In this document: positions 49,165 to 58,156 of the stretch, one piece after another
Numbering within the stretch: the first letter of the stretch is position 1
How the letters are laid out: every line of letters begins with the position of its first letter
From: Paenibacillus pinisoli
GTDB taxonomy: Bacteria; Bacillota; Bacilli; Paenibacillales; Paenibacillaceae
Assembly (NCBI RefSeq): GCF_003605435.1
Contig: NZ_QXQB01000004.1
Location: forward strand, 124,001 to 188,000
Direction of reading: 5' to 3'
Length of the DNA: 64,000 nt
Position numbers and translations under genes: made by a program
The notes under the pieces: generated by a model
What the model was told of the DNA's origin: nothing
Database searches by the model: none
What the model saw: only the letters and a program-made list of their open reading frames with translations

Positions 49165-49392
49165 GAGAACCCTTCTTTCTGGTATTCTCACATCCTACAT
49201 CTATAAATAGAAAAGCTATAGTATATTATTGCAGATTCAGCGCATCACGGCCTTAATAATGTGTATATTGGTGCATGTTTCTTTCAAGATGAACCAATAG
49301 GAGTGAAATTTTTAACAAAAAAAGGGTTTCGAGTTTAAGCTGCAGAAAAGTATTCTATACGCCAAATTATGCAGTGTATGAATGAATAATAT

Positions 49393-49430
49393 TGTCGTTA
49401 TCGGAATGTATCGTCGTTACCGGAGTGTGT
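49393..49430 (+). repeat. Two 19-bp direct repeats before the propeller-SLH gene
   Basis: GTCGTTATCGGAATGT (from 49394) is repeated as GTCGTTACCGGAGTGT at a 19-bp period (two or three differences). It lies about 45-75 nt before the start at 49471 and may be an operator. Confidence 0.45.
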
Positions 49431-49470
49431 TGCTCTGGCGACGCACATCTTATGGTTGGGGGAATTGCAT

Positions 49471-52062
49471 ATGCATCAATGGAAAAGAAGGAGGATACTG
49501 AGCGGTTTTATAGCGTTATTGCTTGTGCTCAGCATATCTCCAGTTCAATCAGCAAGCGCAGGCGCGCTTAATCCGCTTGGTCCGAATTATGAAATGACGG
49601 CCTATCCGGATTGGCCTAGCGGAATGGCCATGAACTATTCTCTCTTTGGCGGTGGAGTTTTTGACGGTCAAGATATATGGATGATTCCTGCGGAAACGGA
49701 TAGAGTGGTGAAGCTTAATCCCGAGACAGGGGTGATGACAGGTTATTTGAACTGGCCTGCCGGGTTTACGAAGAGCAACGGAGCTTTCAGCGGAGGCGTA
49801 TTTGACGGTCAGCACATATGGATGGTCCCAAGCCTTGCGGACAGGGTAATCAAGTTGGATCCAGCAACGGGAATCATGACAGGATATAACGATTGGCCAG
49901 CTGGCTATCAGAGTCAAAGTGCGGCATTTTCCAAAGGAGTTTTTGATGGGACTTATATCTGGCTAATTCCAGTCAATGCCAATCAAGTGATTCGAATCGA
50001 TCCGGCAACAGGCGAGATGACGGGTTATGATCAGTGGCCGGCCGGGTTCCAAAAGGAAAACTATGCTTTCGCCGAGGGCGTGTTCGATGGCACCTCAATT
50101 TGGATGATTCCGTCAAGAGCGGACCGGGTAATCCAATTGAATCCGGCAACCGGTGAAATGACAGGATATAGCGACTGGCCTTCAGGATTCAATAGCACAG
50201 GCTATGCGTTTAAGGGCGCTGTATTTGATGGGAATTCGATATGGATGCTTCCATATAGCGCTAATCAGATTGTGAAATTGGATACGGCCACGGGCGATAT
50301 GACTGGATTTGACCAATGGCCTAGCGGGTTCGATAAGAGCCAAAACCTGTTCACGAATGGCGCGTTTGACGGCGAGCATATTTGGATGAAGCCATCCAGG
50401 GATTCGCGTATTTTGAAGATTAATCCGGCAACTGGAGCTATAACAGGATTAGAGCCATGGCCAGTTGGTTTCAATGGAGAGTCTAAATCCTTTAATGATG
50501 CCGTCTATGATGGGCTCAGCGTCTGGTTTATTCCTTCCAATGCGGACCGGGTTTTTCGTTTGACAAGCGTTCCAGAACTCAGCGCGGTTACAGGGGGAGA
50601 TGGCCAAGCGACAATCTCGTGGCAGCCTGTACATGGAGCGACGGGTTACCATGTCTATCAAAGCCTGACGCCTGGAGGCAGCGGAATAGAGATTGCCGCG
50701 GTAAGCGGAACGGAGAGTTCTCATGCGGCAACGGGTTTATCGAATGGAGTGACCTACTATTTTACGGTAAAAGCTGAATATGCTTGGGGAGAAAGCGCGG
50801 CGTCCAATGAGATGAGCGCCACGCCAATGAGCAGAACGATCCCGGTCTCGGTGCCATCCAAGCCTTACATTGACAATAACGGCATATGGGTAGACCCCGA
50901 TTCGCTGGATAGCGCAAAACCATCTATCGTGCTGGAATCGGATCCAGGCGGCAAGGGCAGCATCTATGTCACTCTTCCAGCTAGTGTGCTGGAGAGCTAT
51001 AGGAGCAAGAACGACAGTCTAATCATTGAGGTCAAAGCAACCTTTGGCCGCATTCATGTCCCGGTTCAACTGGCATCCCTGCTGCCGAAGATGAATGAAC
51101 AGTTAGCTTCAAGCCATACGAATGTCGGCGATGCAGGCTTTAAGATCACGTTGACTGACAAGTCGGGGGATCAGAACATTCGTACAGCCTTATCCGGCCA
51201 GTATCCGCAAGTCCAGCTATGGGATGCGATGGCTGATTTTCAGATAGAGATCATGAACCTTGCAACGGGGCAAAGGATCGGGAAAGCTGAATCAACCAGT
51301 CTAGCGCTCACCAAGCTTGTTCCAATTCCCAATGAGTATACGGCTATACCGGTATTATGGGGCGCATTCCGTTATGAGGAATCGACCAAGACCTTTGCTT
51401 ATGCGCCTGCGCGAATCATAACGATTGACAGCAAGCCTTATGCGGAGATACGCTCCTATGCCAATACGACATATGCAGCAGGCAAGCATGAGGTCAGCTT
51501 TGCCGATGCGCAATCCCATTGGAGCGAGCCGTATGTCGAGCTGGCAGCTGCGAAAGGACTGGTGGAAGGCAATGGAGAAGGCCGATATTATCCTGATCAA
51601 GCTGTAACTCGTGCCCAATTTGCTGCGATGCTGGTGCGTGCGTTGGGACGTAGTACGACTGTGGATAGCATCGATTTGCCTTATCAAGACGTTCGCGCTG
51701 ACTCATGGTATTTCAGCGCAGTGGCAGAGGCGAAGAAGCTAGGGCTTTTGGGCTTCGCCGGCAATCAGCAATTCCAGCCGGGTCAGGCACTTTCCCGCGA
51801 GGAGATGGCCGGTATGCTTGCGGCAGCGTTGAAGCTGGAAGGAATAAGCGGATCTAGCGCTGACTTAGCAGCATTAAACCATTATCAGGACGTAAAGCAC
51901 ATCGATCCCGCAAGGCTGCAGGATGTACGAATGATGGCGGAGCTCCAGATTATGAACGGAACAAGCGAGGAATGGTTTAGTCCGAAAAGCGACATTACAC
52001 GGGCGCAAGCGGCCACGGCGCTGATTCGTGCGCTGCAAGTGTTGGGCTGGATCAATAAATAA
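49471..52062 (+). CDS. Seven-bladed propeller/FN3/SLH surface protein
   Basis: 863 aa. A signal peptide (RILSGFIALLLVLSISPVQSASA) is followed by seven repeats of about 47 aa (about residues 45-375), each with Y/F-x-x-WPxGF...F...VFDGxxIWMxP...ADRVxxLxPATGxMTG. Seven blades predict a closed beta-propeller. A fibronectin type III domain follows (SAVTGGDGQATISWQPVHGATGYHVYQSL...YYFTVKAE), then a ~230-aa beta-rich region and three SLH domains (about residues 680-863). Expected to be wall-anchored and to bind a ligand on the propeller. The blades are very similar, which suggests recent expansion. ATG 49471 follows GGGGGAAT. Confidence 0.9.
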   Translation: MHQWKRRRILSGFIALLLVLSISPVQSASAGALNPLGPNYEMTAYPDWPSGMAMNYSLFGGGVFDGQDIWMIPAETDRVVKLNPETGVMTGYLNWPAGFTKSNGAFSGGVFDGQHIWMVPSLADRVIKLDPATGIMTGYNDWPAGYQSQSAAFSKGVFDGTYIWLIPVNANQVIRIDPATGEMTGYDQWPAGFQKENYAFAEGVFDGTSIWMIPSRADRVIQLNPATGEMTGYSDWPSGFNSTGYAFKGAVFDGNSIWMLPYSANQIVKLDTATGDMTGFDQWPSGFDKSQNLFTNGAFDGEHIWMKPSRDSRILKINPATGAITGLEPWPVGFNGESKSFNDAVYDGLSVWFIPSNADRVFRLTSVPELSAVTGGDGQATISWQPVHGATGYHVYQSLTPGGSGIEIAAVSGTESSHAATGLSNGVTYYFTVKAEYAWGESAASNEMSATPMSRTIPVSVPSKPYIDNNGIWVDPDSLDSAKPSIVLESDPGGKGSIYVTLPASVLESYRSKNDSLIIEVKATFGRIHVPVQLASLLPKMNEQLASSHTNVGDAGFKITLTDKSGDQNIRTALSGQYPQVQLWDAMADFQIEIMNLATGQRIGKAESTSLALTKLVPIPNEYTAIPVLWGAFRYEESTKTFAYAPARIITIDSKPYAEIRSYANTTYAAGKHEVSFADAQSHWSEPYVELAAAKGLVEGNGEGRYYPDQAVTRAQFAAMLVRALGRSTTVDSIDLPYQDVRADSWYFSAVAEAKKLGLLGFAGNQQFQPGQALSREEMAGMLAAALKLEGISGSSADLAALNHYQDVKHIDPARLQDVRMMAELQIMNGTSEEWFSPKSDITRAQAATALIRALQVLGWINK

Positions 52063-52070
52063 GGCCTTGC

Positions 52071-52118
52071 AGGTGCGTGGACGGCTGATTGCCGTCCATG
52101 CGCCTTTTCTTTTTTTTC
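52071..52118 (+). terminator. Rho-independent terminator
   Basis: AGGTGCGTGGACGG pairs with CCGTCCATGCGCCT (one mismatch), followed by TTTCTTTTTTTT. Confidence 0.9.
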
Positions 52119-52218
52119 AAGGGACGTACAGGCATACGAATGATTATATTTATTCGATTGGAGAAATAAGGTATGATCTAGCTAATCAGCAGGATTGCAA
52201 GAGATGGTGGTGAAATGG

Positions 52219-53898
52219 ATGTACGAGGAACAGACGTTGCGTTATAAGGACCTGCTTATTCTGAAGACAATCGCGGAAACCTTGAACCGGAACCATGATA
52301 TGAGGCTCATGCTTCAAAGCACGTTGGAGAAGCTGCTGGAACTGACCGGGCTGAAGACAGGCTGGATCTTTCTGGCGGATGATGAGCCTATCTATCATCA
52401 TGCAGCAGATCATAATCTGCCGGCAGCGCTCGCGAGGAATGACAAGGAGCCTTTGCGGGGCGAAGCCTGCTTCTGCCTTCGGCTCTATTGGAGAGATTCG
52501 CTCAATCAAGCAGTGAACATCATTGAATGCGAGCGTCTCCATGATACCGCCACGCAGTCGCTTGGCGATATGAATAATCTTACCCATCACGCCACGGTGC
52601 CGCTCACGATATGCGGGGAGCGATTCGGGCTGCTGAATGTAGGATCGCCTGGCAAAGAACATTTCAGCGACGAAGAGCTTGCCCTTCTTGAAGGAGTGGC
52701 CTATCAGATTGGTACAGCGGTGGAGCGTACCCGGCTGCTTGAACAAAAGGAGAAGCTCGCCGTTGACAATATCGCGCGCTATATCGTGGATTATTATAAC
52801 AGCACCAATGAAGTAACGCGGCATATCTGGACGATCAATAACTTGAGAGAGCTGCTGCTAACGGTTGTGTTGAATATTGGCACGTATTTCGAATGGCCGA
52901 CGGTAGCTATTGCCGTTCATCAAGGCAACCGGCTGATGCTTAGAGCACTCTATGACAACGAGAATGCACGAATCTTGAATGAATCCAGGCTGCATCTGGA
53001 GGAAGGAACTTCAGACATTATTCATCAAGCTTACAGAGAACAATCCGTATGCCAGAGCAGGGGTACCCCCTTTGCCTTTGCCGCCCTTCAGTCAAGCCAA
53101 AACATGTATTCGATCGCAATTCCGCTGCAAAAACAACAGCCGTTGCTAGAAAACGAACCGTTCGGTGTGCTGCTTATCGGCAGAGAGTTGTCCACATTCA
53201 GCGAGCTGGAAATCAAAATTTTAACGACGCTGGCGGATCATATTTCACTGGCTATGGAAAGAATCCGCTTATACGACGAATGGCAGGATCTGCTGTTATC
53301 GGAAGAGAGGAACAGGCTCGCGCTCGACTTGCATGATTCTGTCAATCAGAAGCTGTTTTCGCTGTCGCTGACTGCACAGGGCATCAAGGAGCTGCTAAGG
53401 GACGAGAACCCGCTCGTCGCAGACGGAATTGGCGATATTCAGAAGCTGTCGCAAGAGACATTGTCCGAGATGCGCACCTTGATCTGGCAGCTTCGCCCTT
53501 ATAGTGCCGAGAAGGGAATGCTTGTTTCTTTGAAGGAATACGCTTCAAAAATCGGCATCCATGTTACCTTGCAGATGAAGGATGATGTGCAATTCACCGA
53601 GAAGGTAGAAAAAACCTTGTGGAGGATCGGTCAGGAAGCGATCAATAATGTGAGCAAGCATGCGCGTACGAATCGCGCTACGATCACTATTAAGTCGATT
53701 GAAGACCAAATTCAAATGAGCATCATCGACCATGGCTGCGGGTTCGTACTGGAGCAAGCAGAGACGAAGCTCGCGACTCTGGGGATCAGCAGCATGAGTG
53801 AAAGAGCGGCGCAAGTCAATGGAAGGTTGAAAATCAACAGTACGGAAGGCAAAGGAACGATCGTTACCGTTATGGTGCCGCGTTTAAGGGAGAATTGA
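52219..53898 (+). CDS. GAF-domain sensor histidine kinase (NarL/LuxR-type partner)
   Basis: 559 aa, no membrane helix. Two GAF-like domains (about 10-170 and 190-355) precede a HisKA_3 domain with phosphoacceptor His in ERNRLALDLHDSVNQKLFSLSLTAQ. The ATPase ends with DHGCGFVLEQAETKLATLGISSMSERAAQVNGRL. The first GAF contains a Cys/His cluster (GEACFCLRLYW) that might bind a cofactor. ATG 52219 with GGTGGTGA upstream is preferred to 52195 or 52204. The partner regulator follows after 1 nt. A cytoplasmic signal such as redox or a small molecule is inferred. Confidence 0.9.
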   Translation: MYEEQTLRYKDLLILKTIAETLNRNHDMRLMLQSTLEKLLELTGLKTGWIFLADDEPIYHHAADHNLPAALARNDKEPLRGEACFCLRLYWRDSLNQAVNIIECERLHDTATQSLGDMNNLTHHATVPLTICGERFGLLNVGSPGKEHFSDEELALLEGVAYQIGTAVERTRLLEQKEKLAVDNIARYIVDYYNSTNEVTRHIWTINNLRELLLTVVLNIGTYFEWPTVAIAVHQGNRLMLRALYDNENARILNESRLHLEEGTSDIIHQAYREQSVCQSRGTPFAFAALQSSQNMYSIAIPLQKQQPLLENEPFGVLLIGRELSTFSELEIKILTTLADHISLAMERIRLYDEWQDLLLSEERNRLALDLHDSVNQKLFSLSLTAQGIKELLRDENPLVADGIGDIQKLSQETLSEMRTLIWQLRPYSAEKGMLVSLKEYASKIGIHVTLQMKDDVQFTEKVEKTLWRIGQEAINNVSKHARTNRATITIKSIEDQIQMSIIDHGCGFVLEQAETKLATLGISSMSERAAQVNGRLKINSTEGKGTIVTVMVPRLREN

Positions 53899-53899
53899 C

Positions 53900-54541
53900 A
53901 TGAAGACGATAAAAGTGCTGATCGTAGACGATCATTTGGTTGTGTTAAGGGGACTTCGCTTCTTCTTGCAAACCCAGTCCGCAATTGAAATTGTCGGCCA
54001 AGCCCAGAATGGCGAAGAGGCTCTCCGGCAGGTGCAAGAGCTGAATCCCGATATTGTGCTCATGGATCTCATTATGCCGGGAATGAGCGGGATTGAGGCC
54101 ACAAGGAGAATAAAGGAGCAGCATCCGAAGGTGAAAGTTATCATTCTCTCGAGCTATTCAGACCGCGAGTCCGTGCTGCAAGCAATCAAGGCAGGCGCCA
54201 TCGGCTACCAATTAAAAGATGTTAGACCGGAAGCGCTGATCGAATCCATACAGGCAGCTATGGATGGCAGGAAGACGCTGCATCCCGAAGCAACTCATCA
54301 GCTGATGTCCCACGTAGTCATGGAGAATGAAGAGGAGAAGCGAATTGACGTTCTTACTGCGAAGGAGCGCGTAGTCTTGCAGCATATCACGCTTGGCCAG
54401 AGCAACAAGGAAATTGCGGCAGATCTTCATATTTCCGAGAAAACAGTAAAGACCCATATCACGCATATTTTGGCCAAGCTTGAAATGCAGGATCGTACAC
54501 AAGCTGCGCTGCTTGCGACCAAAAACAATTGGTTCGGCTAA
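53900..54541 (+). CDS. NarL/LuxR-family response regulator
   Basis: 213 aa. The receiver starts IKVLIVDDHLVVLRGLRFFL, phosphoacceptor in DIVLMDLIMPGMSG, Lys in GYQLKDV (K-D, not K-P). The LuxR HTH is LTAKERVVLQHITLGQSNKEIAADLHISEKTVKTHITHILAKLEMQDRTQAAL. Its ATG is 1 nt after the kinase stop. Terminator with a TTCG loop follows. Confidence 0.93.
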   Translation: MKTIKVLIVDDHLVVLRGLRFFLQTQSAIEIVGQAQNGEEALRQVQELNPDIVLMDLIMPGMSGIEATRRIKEQHPKVKVIILSSYSDRESVLQAIKAGAIGYQLKDVRPEALIESIQAAMDGRKTLHPEATHQLMSHVVMENEEEKRIDVLTAKERVVLQHITLGQSNKEIAADLHISEKTVKTHITHILAKLEMQDRTQAALLATKNNWFG

Positions 54542-54558
54542 TGGGAAGGTCTTAGTCC

Positions 54559-54588
54559 AAGGTCTTATCTTCGGATAAGACCTTTTTC
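54559..54588 (+). terminator. Rho-independent terminator with TTCG loop
   Basis: AAGGTCTTATC, loop TTCG, GATAAGACCTT, then TTT. Confidence 0.92.
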
Positions 54589-54692
54589 TTATGTGTTTAT
54601 TAGACGAACGCAGGACGCTATGACTTGGGAATTGATGTAAATTTAGAGATGTTCCATAAACCAATTAGCGATTCGGAGGAGGATGTATACAG

Positions 54693-55514
54693 TTGACTAT
54701 TCTAGTAACAGGCGCAACCGGGAATGTTGGACGGCATGTCGTTGATCAGCTTGTCCGTTCGGGTGCTCGCGTCAGGGCTCTTACGCGCAATCCTGCAACT
54801 GCCAATCTGCCGCAGTCCGTGGAGGTCGTATACGGAGAGCTAACCGATCCTCAGAGCCTTGTTCCGGCACTGGAAGGAGTAACCGCCATGCATTTAATTA
54901 CATTTAATGGCGCCGACTCCGCTCCGCTGCAGACCGGGGCTGAAATTATAGCGCTGGCCGAAAAAGCCGGCGTACGAAAAGTGACGCTATTGTGGAGCGG
55001 CGAGAGAGGTCCGGTAGAGGCGGCGGCAGAAGAAAGCGGATTGGAATGGACCCATCTCCAGCCGCCTGTTGAATTTATGTCCAATGCACGGGAATGGGCG
55101 GAATCTATTCGATCTGAAGGTGTAATCAGAGGACTGAACCGCGAGGTATTAAGCGCCATGATTCATGAAGCGGATATTGGCAGCGTCGCTGCAACGGTGC
55201 TTATGGAGGATGGCCATGCTTTTAAAAGCTATACGTTGACCGGGCCTGAAGTGCTGTCCGTATCCGATAAGCTGCGTCACATTAGTGCCGAGATCGGCCG
55301 GGAGCTTGAATTTATCGAATTAACGGAAGCTGAAGAGCGGGCCAAGATGCGCCAAGCCGGCATTCAGGAAGACGTCATCGATTATGTCGTCGGCTGGCAT
55401 GCCAATCCGCCCAAGGAGTCCTATCAGGTATGGCCGACTGTTGAGCAGATTACGGGTCGTCCCGCTCGCACATTCGCGCAATGGGTAGCGGAAAACAGAG
55501 AGAAATTTATATAA
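54693..55514 (+). CDS. NmrA-like NAD(P)H-binding protein
   Basis: 273 aa. ILVTGATGNVGRHVVDQLVRSGARVRALTRNP is the atypical-SDR (NmrA/YtfG) dinucleotide fold. There is no YxxxK. Such proteins act as quinone reductases or redox sensors. The start is TTG 54693, after GGAGGAGGATG. It lies 17 nt upstream of the FMN reductase, and an MFS gene follows; the three form a redox/efflux operon. Confidence 0.88.
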   Translation: MTILVTGATGNVGRHVVDQLVRSGARVRALTRNPATANLPQSVEVVYGELTDPQSLVPALEGVTAMHLITFNGADSAPLQTGAEIIALAEKAGVRKVTLLWSGERGPVEAAAEESGLEWTHLQPPVEFMSNAREWAESIRSEGVIRGLNREVLSAMIHEADIGSVAATVLMEDGHAFKSYTLTGPEVLSVSDKLRHISAEIGRELEFIELTEAEERAKMRQAGIQEDVIDYVVGWHANPPKESYQVWPTVEQITGRPARTFAQWVAENREKFI

Positions 55515-55531
55515 AAACGGAGATGAAACAA

Positions 55532-56077
55532 ATGAACGAGCAGCTTAAGATCGGCATTATATTGGGGAGCACCCGTCAAGGAAGGGTGAGCCCGCAAGTC
55601 GGCGAGTGGATTAAAGGCATAGCAGACGGGCGCGGGGATGGACACTATGAGATCATTGATATAGCCGAATATAAACTTCCCTTTATGGGAGAAGGCGATC
55701 CGGAAGATGCGGGCGTAAAGTCATGGGCGCAAAAAATCGATGAAATGGATGGATATGTATTCATCGTTGCTGAATACAATCATAGCATAACAGGGGCTCT
55801 GAAAAATGCGCTCGATTCAGCCTATCATGAATGGAACAACAAGGCAGCGGGAATGGTGAGCTACGGCTCGACAGGAGGCGCCCGTGCAGCCGAGCATTTG
55901 CGGGGCATATTAGGCGAACTGCTGGTAGCGGATGTACGCGTTCATCCTACCTTGTCCATCTTCACGGATTTCGAACAATTCCATACCTTTAAGCCTGCGG
56001 AGCTGCATACGAAAACCGTTCAGGATATGTTGGATCAAGTGACAGCTTGGAGCGGCGCATTGAAAGGATTGCGATAA
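55532..56077 (+). CDS. NADPH-dependent FMN reductase
   Basis: 181 aa. IGIILGSTRQGRVSPQVGEWI is the phosphate-binding loop (GSxRxGR) of the azoreductase/ArsH-type flavodoxin-like family, and FIVAEYNHSITGALKNALDSAYHEWNNKAAGMVSYGSTGGARAAEHLR is the conserved second half. ATG 55532 is 9 nt from CGGAG; ATG 55523 overlaps it. Probably reduces quinones, azo- or nitro-compounds. Confidence 0.9.
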   Translation: MNEQLKIGIILGSTRQGRVSPQVGEWIKGIADGRGDGHYEIIDIAEYKLPFMGEGDPEDAGVKSWAQKIDEMDGYVFIVAEYNHSITGALKNALDSAYHEWNNKAAGMVSYGSTGGARAAEHLRGILGELLVADVRVHPTLSIFTDFEQFHTFKPAELHTKTVQDMLDQVTAWSGALKGLR

Positions 56078-56101
56078 TTCCGGGCAGCAAGGGGATAGCG
56101 T

Positions 56102-57298
56102 ATGATGAAACAACAGAGCAAGGACAGTGGGAGCTATTGGTCGGCCGCATTTCTTAGCATCTGTATAAGCAATATGTTCGTATTTTTGTCTTTTCAGATG
56201 ATGCTGCCCACGCTTCCCGTCTATCTGACGGACAGCGGTGTAGAACGGTCTGCCGTAGGGCTTGTGGTCGCTATTATTACAGTTGCAGCAGTCCTTGTAC
56301 GATTATGGACGGGATATGCGCTGGATCATTGGAATCGCCAACGGATCGTTCTCGCGGGATTACTGGCATTTATAATCGCATCACTTGCTTACATGGCATG
56401 GCCATCGTTAGGCTGGATTATCTGCTGCAGCATCGTACTCGGCATCGGTTGGGGCATCTTGACTGCCGCTTACGCAACTCTCGTGTCCGATCTGATTCCA
56501 CCGGGCCGGCAAGGAGCGGGCATCGGCACATATATGTTGTTCAGCTTGGCCAGCATGGCGGTCGGTCCGTACGCGGGCGGATGGATATACGGACAATTCG
56601 GTGCATTGGCATTGTTCATGACGGCTTCTGCAGTCGCCGTGCTTCCGCTGACGCTGTCCTTAAAGGGACGGTATGCAGGGACGGCCTCGTCCCAAGAGGC
56701 TGCTTCGTCCGGACACCGTTCACATGCTTTGCTGCCCAGCATGTTTGAGCGCTCCGCCTTGCTTCCGGCCGCGCTGTTGATGTTATTCACATGCTGTTAT
56801 GGAGGCATTCTGACTTATGTTGTATTGTACGGGCAGCAGCTAGGCATCGCGAATGGCGGAATATTCTTCCTGCTGTCTAGCGGCGCCTCGATTCTAGTAA
56901 GGCCGCTGGCAGGAAAGCTGTTCGACAGGAGAGGGCCGGCGTATGTTCTTGTACCCGGCATTATGCTTGGCATTGCTGCTTTATCTATGCTGTCGGCAGC
57001 AACAGGCTTCTTGTTATTTGCGCTATCAGCCTTTGTTTATGGCTTGTCGTTCGGAGCCGTCCAGCCTTATATGCTGGCATGGACGATTCAACGGGCGTTG
57101 CCTGAGAGACGCGGTGCAGCCAACAGCACTTTTTTGATCGGGATGGATATCGGTATCGCAGCAGGCTCGGCTTTGCTTGGTCTAGGGGTCAAGAATGGCG
57201 AATATGCCTCCATGTTTGGCCTTTCTGCCGGTATTCTTGGCGTGCTTCTCCTTCTGTATATCGCCAGTCTCGTCTATGTGAGGCGGAGTCCTCGTTAA
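56102..57298 (+). CDS. Major facilitator superfamily transporter
   Basis: 398 aa with 12 hydrophobic segments. The motif-A-like loop RLWTGYALDHWNRQRIVLAG, and the equivalent RPLAGKLFDRRGPAYVL in the second half, are typical of drug-efflux MFS proteins of the YfkF/YhhS type. AAGGGG precedes ATG 56102. Last gene of the NmrA-FMN reductase-MFS operon. The second 51-bp array begins about 60 nt downstream. Substrate unknown, but an efflux role fits the redox neighbours. Confidence 0.88.
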   Translation: MMKQQSKDSGSYWSAAFLSICISNMFVFLSFQMMLPTLPVYLTDSGVERSAVGLVVAIITVAAVLVRLWTGYALDHWNRQRIVLAGLLAFIIASLAYMAWPSLGWIICCSIVLGIGWGILTAAYATLVSDLIPPGRQGAGIGTYMLFSLASMAVGPYAGGWIYGQFGALALFMTASAVAVLPLTLSLKGRYAGTASSQEAASSGHRSHALLPSMFERSALLPAALLMLFTCCYGGILTYVVLYGQQLGIANGGIFFLLSSGASILVRPLAGKLFDRRGPAYVLVPGIMLGIAALSMLSAATGFLLFALSAFVYGLSFGAVQPYMLAWTIQRALPERRGAANSTFLIGMDIGIAAGSALLGLGVKNGEYASMFGLSAGILGVLLLLYIASLVYVRRSPR

Positions 57299-57332
57299 GA
57301 CGCAAGAAGGGAGTCCCTTAGTTATCTAGCGT

Positions 57333-57355
57333 ACCTGTTGGGACGCTCTCATGTG
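57333..57355 (+). repeat. Upstream boundary box of array 2
   Basis: TTGGGACGCTCTCATGTG matches the array 1 upstream box TTGGGACAGTCTCGTGCG (minus strand, near 27609-27626). Confidence 0.7.
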
Positions 57356-57356
57356 A

Positions 57357-58011
57357 TCCGCGAGATAAGCTGAGCTGTAAGCCGAGAAACTCGGCATAGA
57401 GAGTGCGAGCGAGCGGAAAGTGGAGCTGCAAGCTGAGAAACTCGGTCTAGGGCGTGCGAGCGAGCGGAAAGTGGATCTGTAGTCCGAGAAACTCGGCCTA
57501 GGGCGTGCAAGCGAGCGGATAGTGGAGTTGCAAGCCGAGAAACTCGGCATAGAGAATGTGAGTGAGCGGAAAGTGTAACTGCAAGCCGAGAAACCCGGCC
57601 TAGGGCGTGCGAGCGAGCGGAAAGTAAAGCTGCAAGCCGAGAAACTCGGCCTAGGGTGTGCAAGCGAGCGGAAAGTGGAGCTGTAAGCCGAGAAACTCGG
57701 CATAGAAAGTGTGAGTGAGCGGAAAGTGGAGCTGTAAGCCGAGAAACTCGGCATAGAGAGTGTGAGTGAGCGGAAAGTGGAGCTGTAAGCCGAGAAACTC
57801 GGCATAGAGAGTGTGAGTGAGCGGAATGTGGATCTGTAGTCCGAGAAACTCGGCTTAGAGCGTGCGAGCGAGCGGAAGGTGGATCTTTAGGCCGAGAAAC
57901 TCGGCTTAGGGCATGTGGGGCGAGCGGAAAGTGGAGCTGCAAGCCGAGAAACTCGGCCTACGGCCTAGGCAGCCAGTAATGCTGCAAGGCGTGAAACACG
58001 GCTTAGAACTG
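57357..58011. repeat. Tandem array 2: 12-13 units of 51 bp with internal hairpin
   Basis: CCGAGAAACTCGG cores stand at 57382, 57433, 57484, 57535, 57586, 57637, 57688, 57739, 57790, 57841, 57892 and 57944, with a decayed thirteenth near 57988. Period 51 bp (52 once). The unit reads GCCGAGAAACTCGGC, then ATAGAG/CTAGGG, then TG-GAGCGAGCGGAAAGTGGA, then GCTGTA. The palindrome and GAGCGGAAA segment match the reverse complement of array 1. It lies between the convergent MFS and diguanylate cyclase genes. All frames are open because of the period. Confidence 0.95.
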
Positions 58012-58020
58012 CCATGAAAG

Positions 58021-58062
58021 AAGCCTTCAAACCCACTTTGTGGTGGTTTTGAAGGCTTTTTG
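58021..58062. terminator. Terminator-like hairpin after array 2
   Basis: AAGCCTTCAAACCCAC pairs with GTGGTTTTGAAGGCTT, then TTTTGTTT. It can stop plus-strand transcripts that cross the array. Confidence 0.8.
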
Positions 58063-58086
58063 TTTGGGAGATGAATTAACAGGTTG

Positions 58087-58103
58087 TTTCCCTTTTGGGA
58101 CAG
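58087..58103 (+). repeat. Downstream boundary box of array 2
   Basis: TTTCCCTTTTGGGACAG; the counterpart at array 1 is the box at 26648-26668 (minus strand TTCCCTTTTGAGACA). Confidence 0.75.
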
Positions 58104-58156
58104 CGACGTTTTTTGCCTGCTACGCAGGGTCCTGCTTCTGGCACATTAGAAGCCGA

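Noticed and set aside
49192-49470. Riboswitch upstream of the propeller-SLH gene
   Set aside because: No conserved riboswitch core was recognised; only two 19-bp direct repeats are visible.
57326-57942. Minus-strand ORFs across array 2 (SFSAYSSTFRSL repeats)
   Set aside because: Same artefact of a 51-bp unit; no SD and multiple frames open.
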